The notes below the pieces were generated by a model. That model saw nothing but the letters and a program-made list of their open reading frames with translations. It had not been told where the DNA came from and searched no databases. The position numbers and the translations under genes were made by a program. Source: UBA5018 sp044375975 (GTDB taxonomy: Bacteria; Cyanobacteriota; Cyanobacteriia; PCC-6307; Cyanobiaceae). From it: a stretch of DNA of 64,000 nucleotides. Positions 1-8,224 of the stretch are shown in pieces (positions within the stretch are counted from its first letter, which is position 1; each line of letters opens with the position of its first letter). The stretch covers positions 7,313 through 71,312 of the forward strand of contig JBILLQ010000008.1 in the NCBI GenBank assembly GCA_044375975.1, in the 5' to 3' direction.

Positions 1-2
1 CC

Positions 3-554
3 GGAGCGGTGCTGCATCCCGGCAGCCGCCTCGGCCGCGGCTGTGTGGTGCACTCCAATGCCGTGATTGCCAGCGAGGGGTTTGGCTTCGTACCCACGGC
101 CGCGGGCTGGCGGAAAATGCCCCAGACCGGGCTGGTGGTGCTGGAGGAGGGCGTTGAGGTGGGCTGCAACAGCACCATCGATCGACCGGCGGTGGGGGAG
201 ACCCGCATCGGCGCAGGCAGCAAGATCGACAACCTCGTGCATATCGCCCATGGGGTGACCATTGGCCGGGGCTGTGCCCTGGCCGCCCAGGTGGGCATAG
301 CCGGCGGCGCCAAGCTCGGCCATGGTGTGATCCTGGCCGGGCAGGTGGGGGTGGCCAATAGGGCCAACATCGGCGACCGGGCCATTGCCAGCTCTAAATC
401 CGGCATCCATGGCGATGTGGCCGCCGGCGCAGTGGTGAGCGGCTATCCCGCCATTCCCAATCGGCTGTGGCTGCGCTGCTCTGCGGCCTTCAACAAACTG
501 CCCGAAATGGCCAAAACCCTGCGGCGCATCCAAGCCAACAGCGACCACGCCTGA
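3..554 (+). CDS. lpxD: UDP-3-O-acylglucosamine N-acyltransferase, C-terminal part
   Basis: Partial gene whose 5' end lies outside the window; the reading frame is open to the first bases, so the GTG at 9 is not the true start. LpxD transfers a 3-hydroxyacyl chain from acyl-ACP to UDP-3-O-acylglucosamine in lipid A synthesis in the cytosol. The visible part is a left-handed beta-helix built of hexapeptide repeats. It carries the family's catalytic-histidine motif KIDNLVHIAHGV near window position 235, and ends in the LpxD-like helical tail after the GYPAIPNRLW turn. About 183 residues are seen against roughly 340 for the family. The next gene, leuB, follows on the same strand 61 bp later. The assignment is firm from the histidine motif and the GYPA turn; only the N-terminal uridine-binding domain is missing. 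Confidence 0.9.
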   Translation, partial: GAVLHPGSRLGRGCVVHSNAVIASEGFGFVPTAAGWRKMPQTGLVVLEEGVEVGCNSTIDRPAVGETRIGAGSKIDNLVHIAHGVTIGRGCALAAQVGIAGGAKLGHGVILAGQVGVANRANIGDRAIASSKSGIHGDVAAGAVVSGYPAIPNRLWLRCSAAFNKLPEMAKTLRRIQANSDHA

Positions 555-615
555 AGTTAGGGCGATGCCGAAGGGGGCCTAGCCTGCCCAGTTGCCCAGC
601 GCCAGCTCCCCCACC

Positions 616-1701
616 ATGACCAGCAGCTTCCGGATCACCCTGCTCCCCGGCGACGGGATTGGTCCGGAGATCACGGCGGTGGCCCGCCAGTTGCTGGATG
701 CGGTGAGCCGCCGCCATGGCTTCCAGCTCGAATACGACGAGCAGCCGATGGGCGGCAGCGCCATTGATGTCAGCGGCGAACCCCTGCCGGCCAGCACCCT
801 GACCGCCTGCAGGGCCTCCGATGCGGTGTTGCTGGCGGCCATAGGTGCTCCCCGCTACGACGCCCTGCCGCGCCAGCAGCGGCCCGAATCCGGTCTACTG
901 GCCCTGCGAGCCGGTCTGGGGCTGTTCGCCAACCTGCGGCCGGTGAAGATAGTGCCGGCCCTGGTGGGGGCCAGCAGCCTCAAGCCGGAAGTGATTGAGG
1001 GGGTGGATTTGTTGGTGGTGCGCGAACTCACCGGCGGGGTGTATTTCGGCAACCCCAAGGGCCGGGTGGAGGCCGATGGCCATGTGCGCGCCTTCAACAC
1101 CATGGCCTACAGCGATTACGAGATCGACCGCATTGCCCGAGTGGGCTTTGATCTTGCCGGCCAGCGGGGCGGCCGGCTCTGTTCGGTGGACAAGGCCAAC
1201 GTGCTCGAGGTGAGCCAGCTGTGGCGCGATCGGGTGGAGGCCGTCCATGCTGCCGAATATCCCGAAGTGCAACTCAGCCACATGTATGTGGACAACGCCG
1301 CCATGCAATTGGTGCGGGCGCCAAGGCAGTTCGATGTGATCTTGACCAGCAACCTGTTCGGCGACATCCTCAGCGACGAGGCGTCGATGCTCAGCGGCTC
1401 CATCGGCATGCTGCCATCCGCCTCGCTAGGCAGCAGTGGTCCGGGGCTGTTTGAGCCGATCCACGGTTCGGCGCCCGACATCGCCGGCCAGGACAAGGCC
1501 AACCCGATGGCCATGGTGCTCAGCGCCGCGATGATGTTGCGGGTGGGGCTGCAGCAGGAGGCCGCCGCCGCCGACCTGGAGCGGGCGGTGGAGACCACAT
1601 TGGAGGCGGGCTACCGCACGGGCGATCTGATGGCCCCGGGCTGCACTCCCCTGGGCTGCCAGGCGATGGGCGAGCAGCTGCTCAAAGCCCTGGGAGACTG
1701 A
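616..1701 (+). CDS. leuB: 3-isopropylmalate dehydrogenase
   Basis: Oxidises and decarboxylates 3-isopropylmalate to 2-oxoisocaproate with NAD+ in leucine synthesis (cytosolic). The protein begins with the family N-terminus ITLLPGDGIGPE. It has the substrate and metal region DKANVLEVSQLWR, the metal-binding DILSDEASML segment and the NAD-binding motif HGSAPDIAGQDKANP. Its 361 residues match the family. I chose the ATG at 616; an in-frame TTG at 592 would add eight residues that align with nothing. prk begins 64 bp downstream on the same strand with no clear terminator between them, so the two could share a transcript. Confidence 0.95.
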   Translation: MTSSFRITLLPGDGIGPEITAVARQLLDAVSRRHGFQLEYDEQPMGGSAIDVSGEPLPASTLTACRASDAVLLAAIGAPRYDALPRQQRPESGLLALRAGLGLFANLRPVKIVPALVGASSLKPEVIEGVDLLVVRELTGGVYFGNPKGRVEADGHVRAFNTMAYSDYEIDRIARVGFDLAGQRGGRLCSVDKANVLEVSQLWRDRVEAVHAAEYPEVQLSHMYVDNAAMQLVRAPRQFDVILTSNLFGDILSDEASMLSGSIGMLPSASLGSSGPGLFEPIHGSAPDIAGQDKANPMAMVLSAAMMLRVGLQQEAAAADLERAVETTLEAGYRTGDLMAPGCTPLGCQAMGEQLLKALGD

Positions 1702-1765
1702 AGCTGCCGGGTGGGGCTCCGGTGACCTGCCAAACTCATCGGCGCCGTTCACTCTCTCTGGGCCG

Positions 1766-2665
1766 ATGTCGAAGCGTCACCCCGTCGTAGCCGTTACTGG
1801 GTCCTCCGGCGCCGGCACCAGCACGGTAAAGCGGGCTTTTGAGTACATCTTCAACCGAGAAGGCATCACGCCAGCGGTCATAGAAGGCGATAGCTACCAC
1901 CGCTATGAGCGTGCTCCGATGAAGGAGGCGATGGCTGCTGCGGTGGCCAAGGGAGAAAATTTCTCCCACTTCGGGCCAGAGGCCAACCTGTTCGACAAGC
2001 TGGAAGAGCTGTTTGGCGCCTATGGAGAAACCGGCGGTGGCCAGAAGCGCTACTACCTGCACTCCCTAGATGAGGCGGCCGAGCACAATGGCCGGCTGGG
2101 CACCAGCCTCCAACCAGGCCAGTTCACCCCCTGGGAGCCGATTCCCAGCGGTACCGACCTGCTGTTCTATGAGGGTCTGCACGGGGGGGTGGTCACCGAT
2201 GAAAACGACGTGGCTGCGCTGGTGGATCTGCTGATCGGCGTTGTGCCGATCACCAACCTGGAATGGATCCAAAAGATCGCCCGCGACAACGCTGAACGGG
2301 GATACTCCGCCGAGGCCACGGTGGACACCATCCTGCGTCGGATGCCCGACTACATCAATCACATCTGCCCACAGTTCAGCCGCACTGATATCAACTTCCA
2401 GAGGGTATCTACGGTAGACACGTCCAACCCCTTCATGATTCGCCCCATCCCCAGCCCCGATGAGTCCTTCGTGATCATTCACTTCCGCAAAGGGGCCCGG
2501 GAAAAGTGGGGCATTGACTTCCCCTACCTGCTGAACATGATTCAGGGTTCTTTCATGTCCAGCCCCACCTCAATCGTGGTGAATGGCGGCAAAATGGGCT
2601 TTGCCATGGAACTGATTCTTACGCCCATCATTCATCGGATGGTCGAGGATAAGAAGCTAGCTTAA
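1766..2665 (+). CDS. prk: Phosphoribulokinase, short proteobacterial-type form
   Basis: Phosphorylates ribulose 5-phosphate to RuBP in the Calvin cycle. The P-loop reads GSSGAGTSTVKRAF near residues 12-25, followed by EGDSYHRYER, FEGLHGG-type and RDNAERGYSAEA segments. It has 299 residues. This resembles the roughly 290-residue enzyme of purple bacteria and chemoautotrophs. The usual cyanobacterial PRK is about 330 residues, starts with a GDSGCGKST P-loop and carries redox-active cysteine pairs used for CP12/thioredoxin control. Here I see a single cysteine (HICPQ), so that thiol switch cannot operate. Whether the genome also carries a standard PRK cannot be told from this window. A hairpin terminator follows about 100 bp downstream. 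Confidence 0.92.
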   Translation: MSKRHPVVAVTGSSGAGTSTVKRAFEYIFNREGITPAVIEGDSYHRYERAPMKEAMAAAVAKGENFSHFGPEANLFDKLEELFGAYGETGGGQKRYYLHSLDEAAEHNGRLGTSLQPGQFTPWEPIPSGTDLLFYEGLHGGVVTDENDVAALVDLLIGVVPITNLEWIQKIARDNAERGYSAEATVDTILRRMPDYINHICPQFSRTDINFQRVSTVDTSNPFMIRPIPSPDESFVIIHFRKGAREKWGIDFPYLLNMIQGSFMSSPTSIVVNGGKMGFAMELILTPIIHRMVEDKKLA

Positions 2666-2761
2666 TGCCGAATCGGACAAGAAACTAGCTCAATACTGAG
2701 GTGAAAACCAACTCTGCCAGGGCCTTTTCGGCCATTTTGACAGGAACCTAAAGGCGGTCTA

Positions 2762-2793
2762 CCTGGCCCGGGGCTTTACCCCTGGCCAGGCTT
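2762..2793 (+). terminator. Hairpin terminator after prk
   Basis: Arms cctggcccgggg (2762-2773) and cccctggccagg (2779-2790) pair over 12 bp with one mismatch around the loop cttta, followed by cttt. The T tract is short. It ends the leuB-prk direction about 100 bp after the prk stop. Between stop and hairpin, the prk stop region is duplicated as two 20-bp copies (2652-2671 and 2680-2699) that match at 16 positions. Confidence 0.6.
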
Positions 2794-2795
2794 TA

Positions 2796-3179
2796 ACATG
2801 TTAACCAGGCTTTACCAAGCCTCACCAGACCTTAACAAGGCTTCAATAAATTACCCCATAATACTTTGAAACACGAACACATCCCCACAGAATCCCTGGA
2901 AAGATAAAATAGTGTCCATCAGCGTCTCGAAAATCCTAGATTTTATTGCGGCGACCTCGAAAAACTGCCCATTCCGCTAGTGGCCATCAGCCAGGAGATA
3001 GGCCTGCCGCCAACTTGGCGCACAACCAAAGCAAAAGCATGGCGACATGCTTTTGACGCCCCTCAGGATTTGACCAGCAGGGGGATACCAAGCTATGCCA
3101 AGGGGTCGAAAGCACTAAGTCTGTCAAATCCTCTCGGTTTCCCCCATTGCGTCTACTGTGGCGGATAACAGCCTGACCG
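2796..3179. other. Gene-poor spacer with degenerate repeats and a possible element end
   Basis: No convincing gene. It holds a diverged run of aggcttta/accttaac units (about 2788-2850) and the string cctcgaaaaactgcccattccgc (2955-2977), which closely matches a site at 52354. It also contains a perfect 10-bp inverted repeat, aggatttgac (3065-3074) with gtcaaatcct (3123-3132). Short open frames on both strands here look accidental. Confidence 0.4.
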
Positions 3180-3572
3180 GTGAGGACGATTTCCTTCACC
3201 AACCCATCGTCGTCGCCGCCATCGTTCCTGATTCAAGGAGCCTCTGGATCGGCTGCGTCAGTGCGCGGTTCGGCCTCCTCCCTGCGCTTGGATCGCATCG
3301 ACAGTCGGCAGCTGTTGGCGGCAGCCAGGCGCATCCTGTTCGCCTATCTGGAACAGGGCACCTACACAGAGGAGGATCCCCTCGGCCTTGTGCTCAGCGC
3401 CGACCTGCGCCAGGGTCGGGTGGTGTTTGAGCCCCCCGTACTGCTGCCCGATGAACAGTTCGTACCGCTGGAATTGATCAGGGGCGGAGAGTTACTAGCC
3501 CGTAGCCGCCGCAATGTCAACGGTCGACTGCGCATGCCCCGTCCCAACCGACGTCAGGCCACAGATCCATAA
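3180..3572 (+). CDS. Conserved-looking hypothetical protein
   Basis: I do not recognise a family. The 130-residue product starts at a GTG. Its first 30 residues are serine-rich and probably disordered. They are followed by a compact charged domain (SSLRLDRIDSRQLLAAARRILFAYLEQGTY, then VLSADLRQGRVVFEPPVLLPDEQFVPLELIRGG) and an arginine-rich tail ending in NRRQATDP. There is no signal peptide or membrane segment, so it is probably cytosolic. An in-frame GTG at 3261 would remove the serine-rich lead and start at the folded part; I cannot decide between the two. It lies upstream of pilD in the same direction with about 50 bp between. The basic tail might bind nucleic acid, but this is only a guess. 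Confidence 0.6.
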   Translation: MRTISFTNPSSSPPSFLIQGASGSAASVRGSASSLRLDRIDSRQLLAAARRILFAYLEQGTYTEEDPLGLVLSADLRQGRVVFEPPVLLPDEQFVPLELIRGGELLARSRRNVNGRLRMPRPNRRQATDP

Positions 3573-3625
3573 GGGTCACTCCTGATCGGCCTGAGCCGAT
3601 CCAGGCTTTGATCAGTGCATCCCCC

Positions 3626-4516
3626 ATGGCCTTGCCCGAAGTCCAGTCATTGCCCTTGTCGGCGCTGCTGCCAGACCAATTACTGACCTTGATGGCTGGT
3701 CTGCTTGGAGCCTGCGTTGGCAGCTTCCTCAACGTGGTGGCCTGGCGGTTGCCGCGCCAGGAGTCGATCATCTGGCCCGGCAGCCACTGTCCCAAGTGCG
3801 GCACCAGCCTGCGCTGGTTGGACAATCTGCCGGTGCTGAGCTGGTTGCTGTTGCGGGGCCGCTGTCACCAATGCCGCACGGCGATTTCGATTCGCTATCC
3901 GATGGTGGAGTTGCTCACGGCAGGGCTGTGGGTGGCGGCTATGCAGGCTGGTATTCACCAGCTGCCAACTGCCATGGGCCAGGGGGCAGATCCCCTGCTG
4001 CTGGCGTTGGCCGGTGGTCTGCTGTTTAGCTGGCTGGTGCCCCTGGTGATCATCGATATAGATATGTTCTGGCTACCAGAAACACTCTGCCGCTATGGGC
4101 TGCTGCTGGGCCTGATCGCCACGGCGGTGCTGGGCTTTGGCCAGGGGGCTGCGATGGGTAGGGAACTGCTGCTCAATCATCTATTGGCGGCAGGGATAGC
4201 CCTGCTCGGTTTTGAGGCGCTCAGTGCCATTGGCGCAAAATTGATCGGCAAACCGGCGCTTGGACTCGGCGACGCCAAGCTGGCGGCCCTGATCGGTGCC
4301 TGGCTGGGATTGGTGGGGGTTGCCATCTGCCTGGCCCTGGCGGTGATTGGCGGCGCGGTGGTGGGCAGCGCCGGACGTCTCAGTGGTCTATTGCAGCGCC
4401 AGCAGCCCTTCCCCTTTGGTCCCTTTCTGGCGATGGGGGCTGGCCTGGTGTGGCTGCTCGGCAACGGGCCCTGGCTGCAGCTGCTGACAATGGCTGGCTG
4501 GCCAGCGGGGCGTTAA
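3626..4516 (+). CDS. pilD: Prepilin peptidase / leader peptide methyltransferase (A24 family)
   Basis: Inner-membrane aspartyl protease that cleaves the leader of type IV prepilins and methylates the new N-terminus, as needed for pili and natural competence. Visible features are the N-terminal GACVGSFLNVVAWRLP segment, the two CxxC pairs CPKCGTSLRWLDN and CHQCRTAISIRYP, several hydrophobic helices, and the two catalytic aspartates in IDIDMFWLP and GLGDAKLAALIG. It has 296 residues from the ATG at 3626. An upstream TTG at 3608 would add six residues and is less likely. It stands just before accD and may be cotranscribed with it, although the functions are unrelated. Confidence 0.93.
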   Translation: MALPEVQSLPLSALLPDQLLTLMAGLLGACVGSFLNVVAWRLPRQESIIWPGSHCPKCGTSLRWLDNLPVLSWLLLRGRCHQCRTAISIRYPMVELLTAGLWVAAMQAGIHQLPTAMGQGADPLLLALAGGLLFSWLVPLVIIDIDMFWLPETLCRYGLLLGLIATAVLGFGQGAAMGRELLLNHLLAAGIALLGFEALSAIGAKLIGKPALGLGDAKLAALIGAWLGLVGVAICLALAVIGGAVVGSAGRLSGLLQRQQPFPFGPFLAMGAGLVWLLGNGPWLQLLTMAGWPAGR

Positions 4517-4563
4517 ATAGATTAATGCCGACTGGCATCTCCAGCCCTTGCCTGTGCTTGCCC

Positions 4564-5439
4564 ATGTCGCTGTTCGACTGGTTCGCCGATCGCCACAAGA
4601 CTGCTCCAGTGGCGCGCAACCCCCAGGAGCTGCCCGCAGACGACGGCCTGTGGAGCAAGTGTCCCGAGTGCGGCCTGGTGGTTTACCGCAAGGATCTACT
4701 GGCCAATGCCAGTGTTTGCAAGGGCTGTGGCCACCATCAACGCATCGATAGCGAGGAGCGGATCCGACTGATTGCCGATCCGGGCAGCTTTGAGCCCATG
4801 GATACCGAGCTGGCCCCCACCGATCCGCTGGCGTTCAAGGACCGCCGCAGCTACGCCGATCGCATCCGGGACAGCCAACAGAGCACCGGCCTGCGCGATG
4901 CCGTGGTTACCGGCATCTGCCGCAGCAGCGGCCAGCCCCTAGCCCTGGGGGTGATGGATTTCCGCTTCATGGGCGGCTCGATGGGCTCTGTCGTTGGCGA
5001 AAAGCTCACCCGCCTGATTGAAGCGGCCACGGCGCGGCGCTATCCAGTGCTGATTGTCTGCGCCTCCGGCGGCGCTCGCATGCAGGAAGGGATGCTGTCC
5101 CTGATGCAGATGGCCAAGATTTCCGGTGCTCTGCAGCGGCATCAGCAGGCAGGGCTGCTATACATTCCCCTGCTTACCCACCCCACCACTGGTGGAGTTA
5201 CAGCCAGTTTTGCCATGCTGGGCGACCTTATCTTAGCCGAGCCAAAGGCATTAATTGGCTTTGCGGGGCGCCGAGTTATTGAACAGACCCTGCGGGAAAA
5301 GCTACCAGAAGGCTTCCAAACCGCCGAATATCTCCAAGATCATGGCTTTGTCGATGCCATCATAAACCGCACCCAATTCAAATCCACCCTGGCGTCTTTG
5401 CTACATATACACAAACTCCATGGCAATGTGGCAGCATGA
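4564..5439 (+). CDS. accD: Acetyl-CoA carboxylase carboxyltransferase subunit beta
   Basis: Beta subunit of the carboxyltransferase that moves CO2 from biotin to acetyl-CoA, giving malonyl-CoA for fatty acid synthesis. The N-terminal four-cysteine zinc ribbon reads CPECGLVVYRKDL then CKGCGHHQRI. The crotonase-like core shows DFRFMGGSMGSVVGEK, CASGGARMQEG and LTHPTTGGVTASFAMLGD. I chose the ATG at 4564, which gives MSLFDWFADR, the family's standard start; the frame is open further upstream to 4450 without similarity. The product has 291 residues. Its stop overlaps the next gene's start (ATGA at 5436), suggesting translational coupling. Confidence 0.96.
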   Translation: MSLFDWFADRHKTAPVARNPQELPADDGLWSKCPECGLVVYRKDLLANASVCKGCGHHQRIDSEERIRLIADPGSFEPMDTELAPTDPLAFKDRRSYADRIRDSQQSTGLRDAVVTGICRSSGQPLALGVMDFRFMGGSMGSVVGEKLTRLIEAATARRYPVLIVCASGGARMQEGMLSLMQMAKISGALQRHQQAGLLYIPLLTHPTTGGVTASFAMLGDLILAEPKALIGFAGRRVIEQTLREKLPEGFQTAEYLQDHGFVDAIINRTQFKSTLASLLHIHKLHGNVAA

Positions 5440-6014
5440 AGCCTCTAATGAGCCGCGTTCAGTCACTAATACTGGTACCAATCCTTGGCTGCATAGTCGC
5501 CTGGGCAAGCTTGCTGATGCCATGCCTACCAGCCTGTGCTGGCCCTGTGGAATGGCACGAAGTCGCGGCCACCAGCGAAGGGCGTCAATGGTGGGATTCC
5601 GGCAGTTTGCGTACCAACAAGAGCGGCAATCTCACCCTGCTTAGCCGATACCAATCAACCCCTCAATCAACCCCTCAACCAACTGTTCAGCTAGACCCTC
5701 AACCGACTGCTCAGCCAAACTCTCAATCAACCACTCAATTAACCGAGCAAAGTCAATCTATTGAGCTATCGAATGCTGGCCAAGAGCGAGCAACTAAACA
5801 GCCCAATAAAATCCAAGGCCAAGCAAACAAGCAACCGACAAGGGGTCGAACTGATCTGTATGTGATGGAGATTGATTGCAGCCAACGCATTTATCGCGAC
5901 ACATCAATCAACGGCATCCCCCAATTCAATGCCACTTGGTTACCCAGTGGTGGCGACCAGCTGATCGACGCCGTGCTTAGCGAGGCCTGCTCAGCTTCTG
6001 GTTCAGGCGCCTAG
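5436..6014 (+). CDS. Secreted hypothetical protein with a PQST-rich repeat
   Basis: 192 residues, coupled to accD by an ATGA overlap. A signal peptide is visible (basic MKPLMSRVQ, hydrophobic ILVPILGCIVAWASLLM, then a small-residue cleavage site near PACAG). The export marks it as periplasmic or surface exposed. Residues about 74-108 are a degenerate run of P/Q/S/T units such as STPQSTPQPTVQL and PQPTAQPNSQST, encoded by near-repeats. Residues 140-192 form a conserved-looking end (LYVMEIDCSQRIYRD, FNATWLPSGGDQLIDAVL, EAC) with two cysteines that may pair. The tail resembles small cyanobacterial proteins whose mature part has a WHEV...YVMEIDC pattern; I cannot assign a function. The repeat belongs to the short-repeat class seen throughout this window. 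Confidence 0.75.
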   Translation: MKPLMSRVQSLILVPILGCIVAWASLLMPCLPACAGPVEWHEVAATSEGRQWWDSGSLRTNKSGNLTLLSRYQSTPQSTPQPTVQLDPQPTAQPNSQSTTQLTEQSQSIELSNAGQERATKQPNKIQGQANKQPTRGRTDLYVMEIDCSQRIYRDTSINGIPQFNATWLPSGGDQLIDAVLSEACSASGSGA

Positions 6015-6063
6015 GCGGGACCAGGCGGGCACAAGCAGCTAATTGCGGTTGGATCAGCTGGCA

Positions 6064-6264
6064 TCAGGCGGCTAGCCCGGTCACGTCCTCAAGGGCCACC
6101 AGGCTCAGCTCGGCCATCGTCAGACGTTCCACAGCGCTGATCAGTGCCGTCTGCACCTCTAAACTCTCAGTACTCACCAGACTTTGCAACAGATCAAAGC
6201 GATCCTGGGGAGCGAGCTCGCCGTCCTCGCGCCAGGCGAGGCTCCAGGGAACGGGAGACGTCAT
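6064..6264 (-). CDS. Small acidic hypothetical protein
   Basis: 66 residues starting at the ATG at 6264, chosen because a strong Shine-Dalgarno (aaggagga, minus strand) lies just upstream; the frame stays open a further 17 codons but with no site. The product is acidic and helical (WSLAWREDGELAPQDRFDLLQSLVS, then LTMAELSLVALEDVTGLAA). No signal peptide, cysteine cluster or known motif is seen. It lies convergent to the secreted protein upstream and divergent from the RRM gene. Function unknown. The ribosome-binding site and coding-like composition support a real gene. Confidence 0.6.
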   Translation of the reverse strand: MTSPVPWSLAWREDGELAPQDRFDLLQSLVSTESLEVQTALISAVERLTMAELSLVALEDVTGLAA

Positions 6265-6657
6265 TGGATGTCCTCCTTCAGGATTCCCTGACAATGATTC
6301 AACTTTCGGGATCACGGTTGGAGTTGGTCCGATTTTGGCGGCTCATTGTTAACTTTCTTAGTAATGGTCTCTAATCCGCCTCGCCGCCAGCTGGCCGCCA
6401 CCTCATCGCCCCACCGCCTAGCCCCACCCCCTAGCCCCATCGCCTCGCCGCAGCTGTGCTCTGGTCGAGGGCCCAAGTCCTTGCATGGGAGCCTGCTTTA
6501 TAGGGCTGCCGCTAACCAGCCCAGTAGAGCAGGCTGAAGGGTTAATATATGCACTGATTCTCAAGGTACTGAGGCTCCATCGGCACGACCAGTTTTCACT
6601 GGCTTTCCTAGGGACCGAGGCAACAGACGAATCAGTTCCAGGACCAGTCACTTTTTC

Positions 6658-7080
6658 ATGACCATTTACGTCGGCAACCTTTCGTTCCAGGCCGAACGCG
6701 AGGACCTGCTTGATCTGTTCGGCCAGTACGGCGAAGTGCGCCAGTGCAGCCTTCCTCTCGATCGCGAAACAGGCCGCAAGCGCGGCTTTGCCTTCGTCGA
6801 GCTCAGCGACGATGCCGCAGAGCAAACGGCCATCAATGACCTCCAAGATGTGGAGTGGATGGGCCGCATGATCCGCGTCAATAAGGCCACACCCCGTGAA
6901 GGCGGCGGTGGCGGTGGCGGCGGCGGCGGCGGCGGTCGCCCACGGAACGGCGGCGGCGGTCGCGGCGGCTACGGCGGTGGTGGCGGTGGCTACGGCGGTG
7001 GCGGTGGTGCCGGCGGTGGTGCCGGCGGTGGCGGCTACGGCGGTGGTGGCGGCAATAGTGGCGGCGGTAATAGATGGTGA
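6658..7080 (+). CDS. RRM-domain RNA-binding protein with glycine-rich tail
   Basis: Single-domain RNA-binding protein of the cyanobacterial Rbp class, whose members bind RNA and are often cold-induced or affect mRNA localisation. The RRM covers residues 1-80, with RNP2 as IYVGNLSFQ and RNP1 as RKRGFAFVEL, both intact. Residues 82-140 are nearly all glycine with scattered arginine, tyrosine and asparagine (blocks of GGGGGYGG), a flexible tail typical of these proteins. There is a long spacer of about 340 bases before the start, so a long 5' leader is possible. A strong hairpin terminator lies 30 bp after the stop, so the gene is probably monocistronic. The tail is coded by gcggtggc-type units prone to slippage. 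Confidence 0.92.
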   Translation: MTIYVGNLSFQAEREDLLDLFGQYGEVRQCSLPLDRETGRKRGFAFVELSDDAAEQTAINDLQDVEWMGRMIRVNKATPREGGGGGGGGGGGGRPRNGGGGRGGYGGGGGGYGGGGGAGGGAGGGGYGGGGGNSGGGNRW

Positions 7081-7109
7081 ATCCAGGCCATTAAGGCCTG
7101 GGGATCAGC

Positions 7110-7152
7110 CGGTGCTTAGGCGCCCTTGCATGGCGCCTAAGCACCGTTATTT
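7110..7152 (+). terminator. Rho-independent terminator of the RRM gene
   Basis: A perfect 15-bp stem, cggtgcttaggcgcc (7110-7124) with ggcgcctaagcaccg (7132-7146), closes a 7-base loop and is followed by ttattt. It is placed 30 bp after the RRM stop codon. Confidence 0.8.
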
Positions 7153-8100
7153 GAATGTTTTGCAAGCTCCTAACCACAGGATAGGAAGCTCGCTAAAATC
7201 ATTCTAGGAATAATTCTGATTTACAAATCGACCAAAGAATGCTTGGAAGACTCTGGAAAACCGCTATTTCGGCGATTAATTAATTCGAGATGCTTTTTAG
7301 CGCGACATTAGAATTCAATTGACTTACATCGGGTTTTCCAGAGCCCCCCAGGCACCTAGTCAAGCATTTTCGATCTATTAAAAGTTTTCGAATATTCAGA
7401 TATTTAATCCAGCCTACATACGATTTGGTCGGCCGCCTTGCTGCAGCAATGCATTTGATCTATCAAGATTTTTGCTCTATGAGATTTTGATTTATCAAGT
7501 TTTTAATTCCGTAAGTCATTTAATTGGTCGGCAGCTCAACCAAGTCAGCACTTTAATCTGGAAATCTGAAAAACGGTTTAATCCGGAAAGCAGTTTAATC
7601 CGGAAAGCAGTTTAATCTAGAAAGTCGCTTGATCCAAAAAGTATTTTAATTTAAATCTACTGATTCGGCAAGTCAAAACGAGTCTCTCGGGCAAATTTGC
7701 CGCCATTCAACCATTAACCAGGCAATTGTGCTTGCTGGGATCTCGGCTGCGGCCAGGCTGTGAAGGCAAGTTGCTCACTGGCAAGGCCATCGGCAATACA
7801 CAAGGCCATCGCCCACAGCAAGGGCATGCCGCTGGTGAGAGTGGTTTTCTGTGAAGCCAAAGGCTGGCTCGCAGCGGTTGCTGACCCATGGGCCCTGCGG
7901 CTACCGCCGCCAGCGAGCAGCGGCCCGATTGGTGGTCTAGCAGCCTGAGCTGTTCCGCCTGGGCTGTTCTGCCTGAGCTGAGCTGTTCTGCATGAGCTGT
8001 TGCTGTTCAGCCTGAACGTTCACCTGTAAGCCACAACCGGAAACTGGACCATTGCCTTGACTGTGCTGTCAACCCCATCCATGCTGATGGCCCCGTAACA
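7153..8100. other. Long spacer without a supported gene
   Basis: About 950 bases between the RRM terminator and the array before the desaturase. The first half is AT-rich, unlike the rest of the window, and carries gtttaatc-type units. The second half (about 7930-8030) has degenerate cctgagctgttctg units. Short open frames on both strands around 7700-7950 show no recognisable protein features. Confidence 0.5.
7576..7643 (+). repeat. 17-bp tandem array (4 units, degenerate)
   Basis: Units gtttaatccggaaagca at 7576-7592 and 7593-7609 are identical. The next two (7610-7626 and 7627-7643) are diverged copies. More decayed copies flank both sides (e.g. ctttaatctggaaatct). The array is noncoding. 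Confidence 0.85.
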
Positions 8101-8219
8101 GCTGTCTCATCGCCACGGCTGTCTCATCGCCACGGCTGTCACATCGCCACGGCTGCTTCATCGCCACGGCTGCTTCATCGCAACTGCTGTCTCGCCATCA
8201 AGGCTGTTTCGCCATCTAT
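8101..8219 (+). repeat. 17-bp tandem array (7 units) just upstream of the desaturase
   Basis: Seven consecutive 17-bp units modelled on gctgtctcatcgccacg fill 8101-8219. The first five are near identical and the last two are diverged. The array ends five bases before the GTG start at 8225, so it occupies the whole 5' leader or promoter position. Confidence 0.9.
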
Positions 8220-8224
8220 AGATC

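Noticed and set aside
3065..3132. Perfect 10-bp inverted repeat as a riboswitch or element end
   Set aside because: Spacing of 48 bases and no further structure that I can support; kept only as a note.
4450..4563. Upstream extension of accD
   Set aside because: The extra 38 residues do not match AccD, which begins MSLFDWF at the ATG at 4564.
8101..8219. CRISPR array interpretation of the tandem units
   Set aside because: Units are contiguous without spacers and differ in sequence like a minisatellite; no cas genes.
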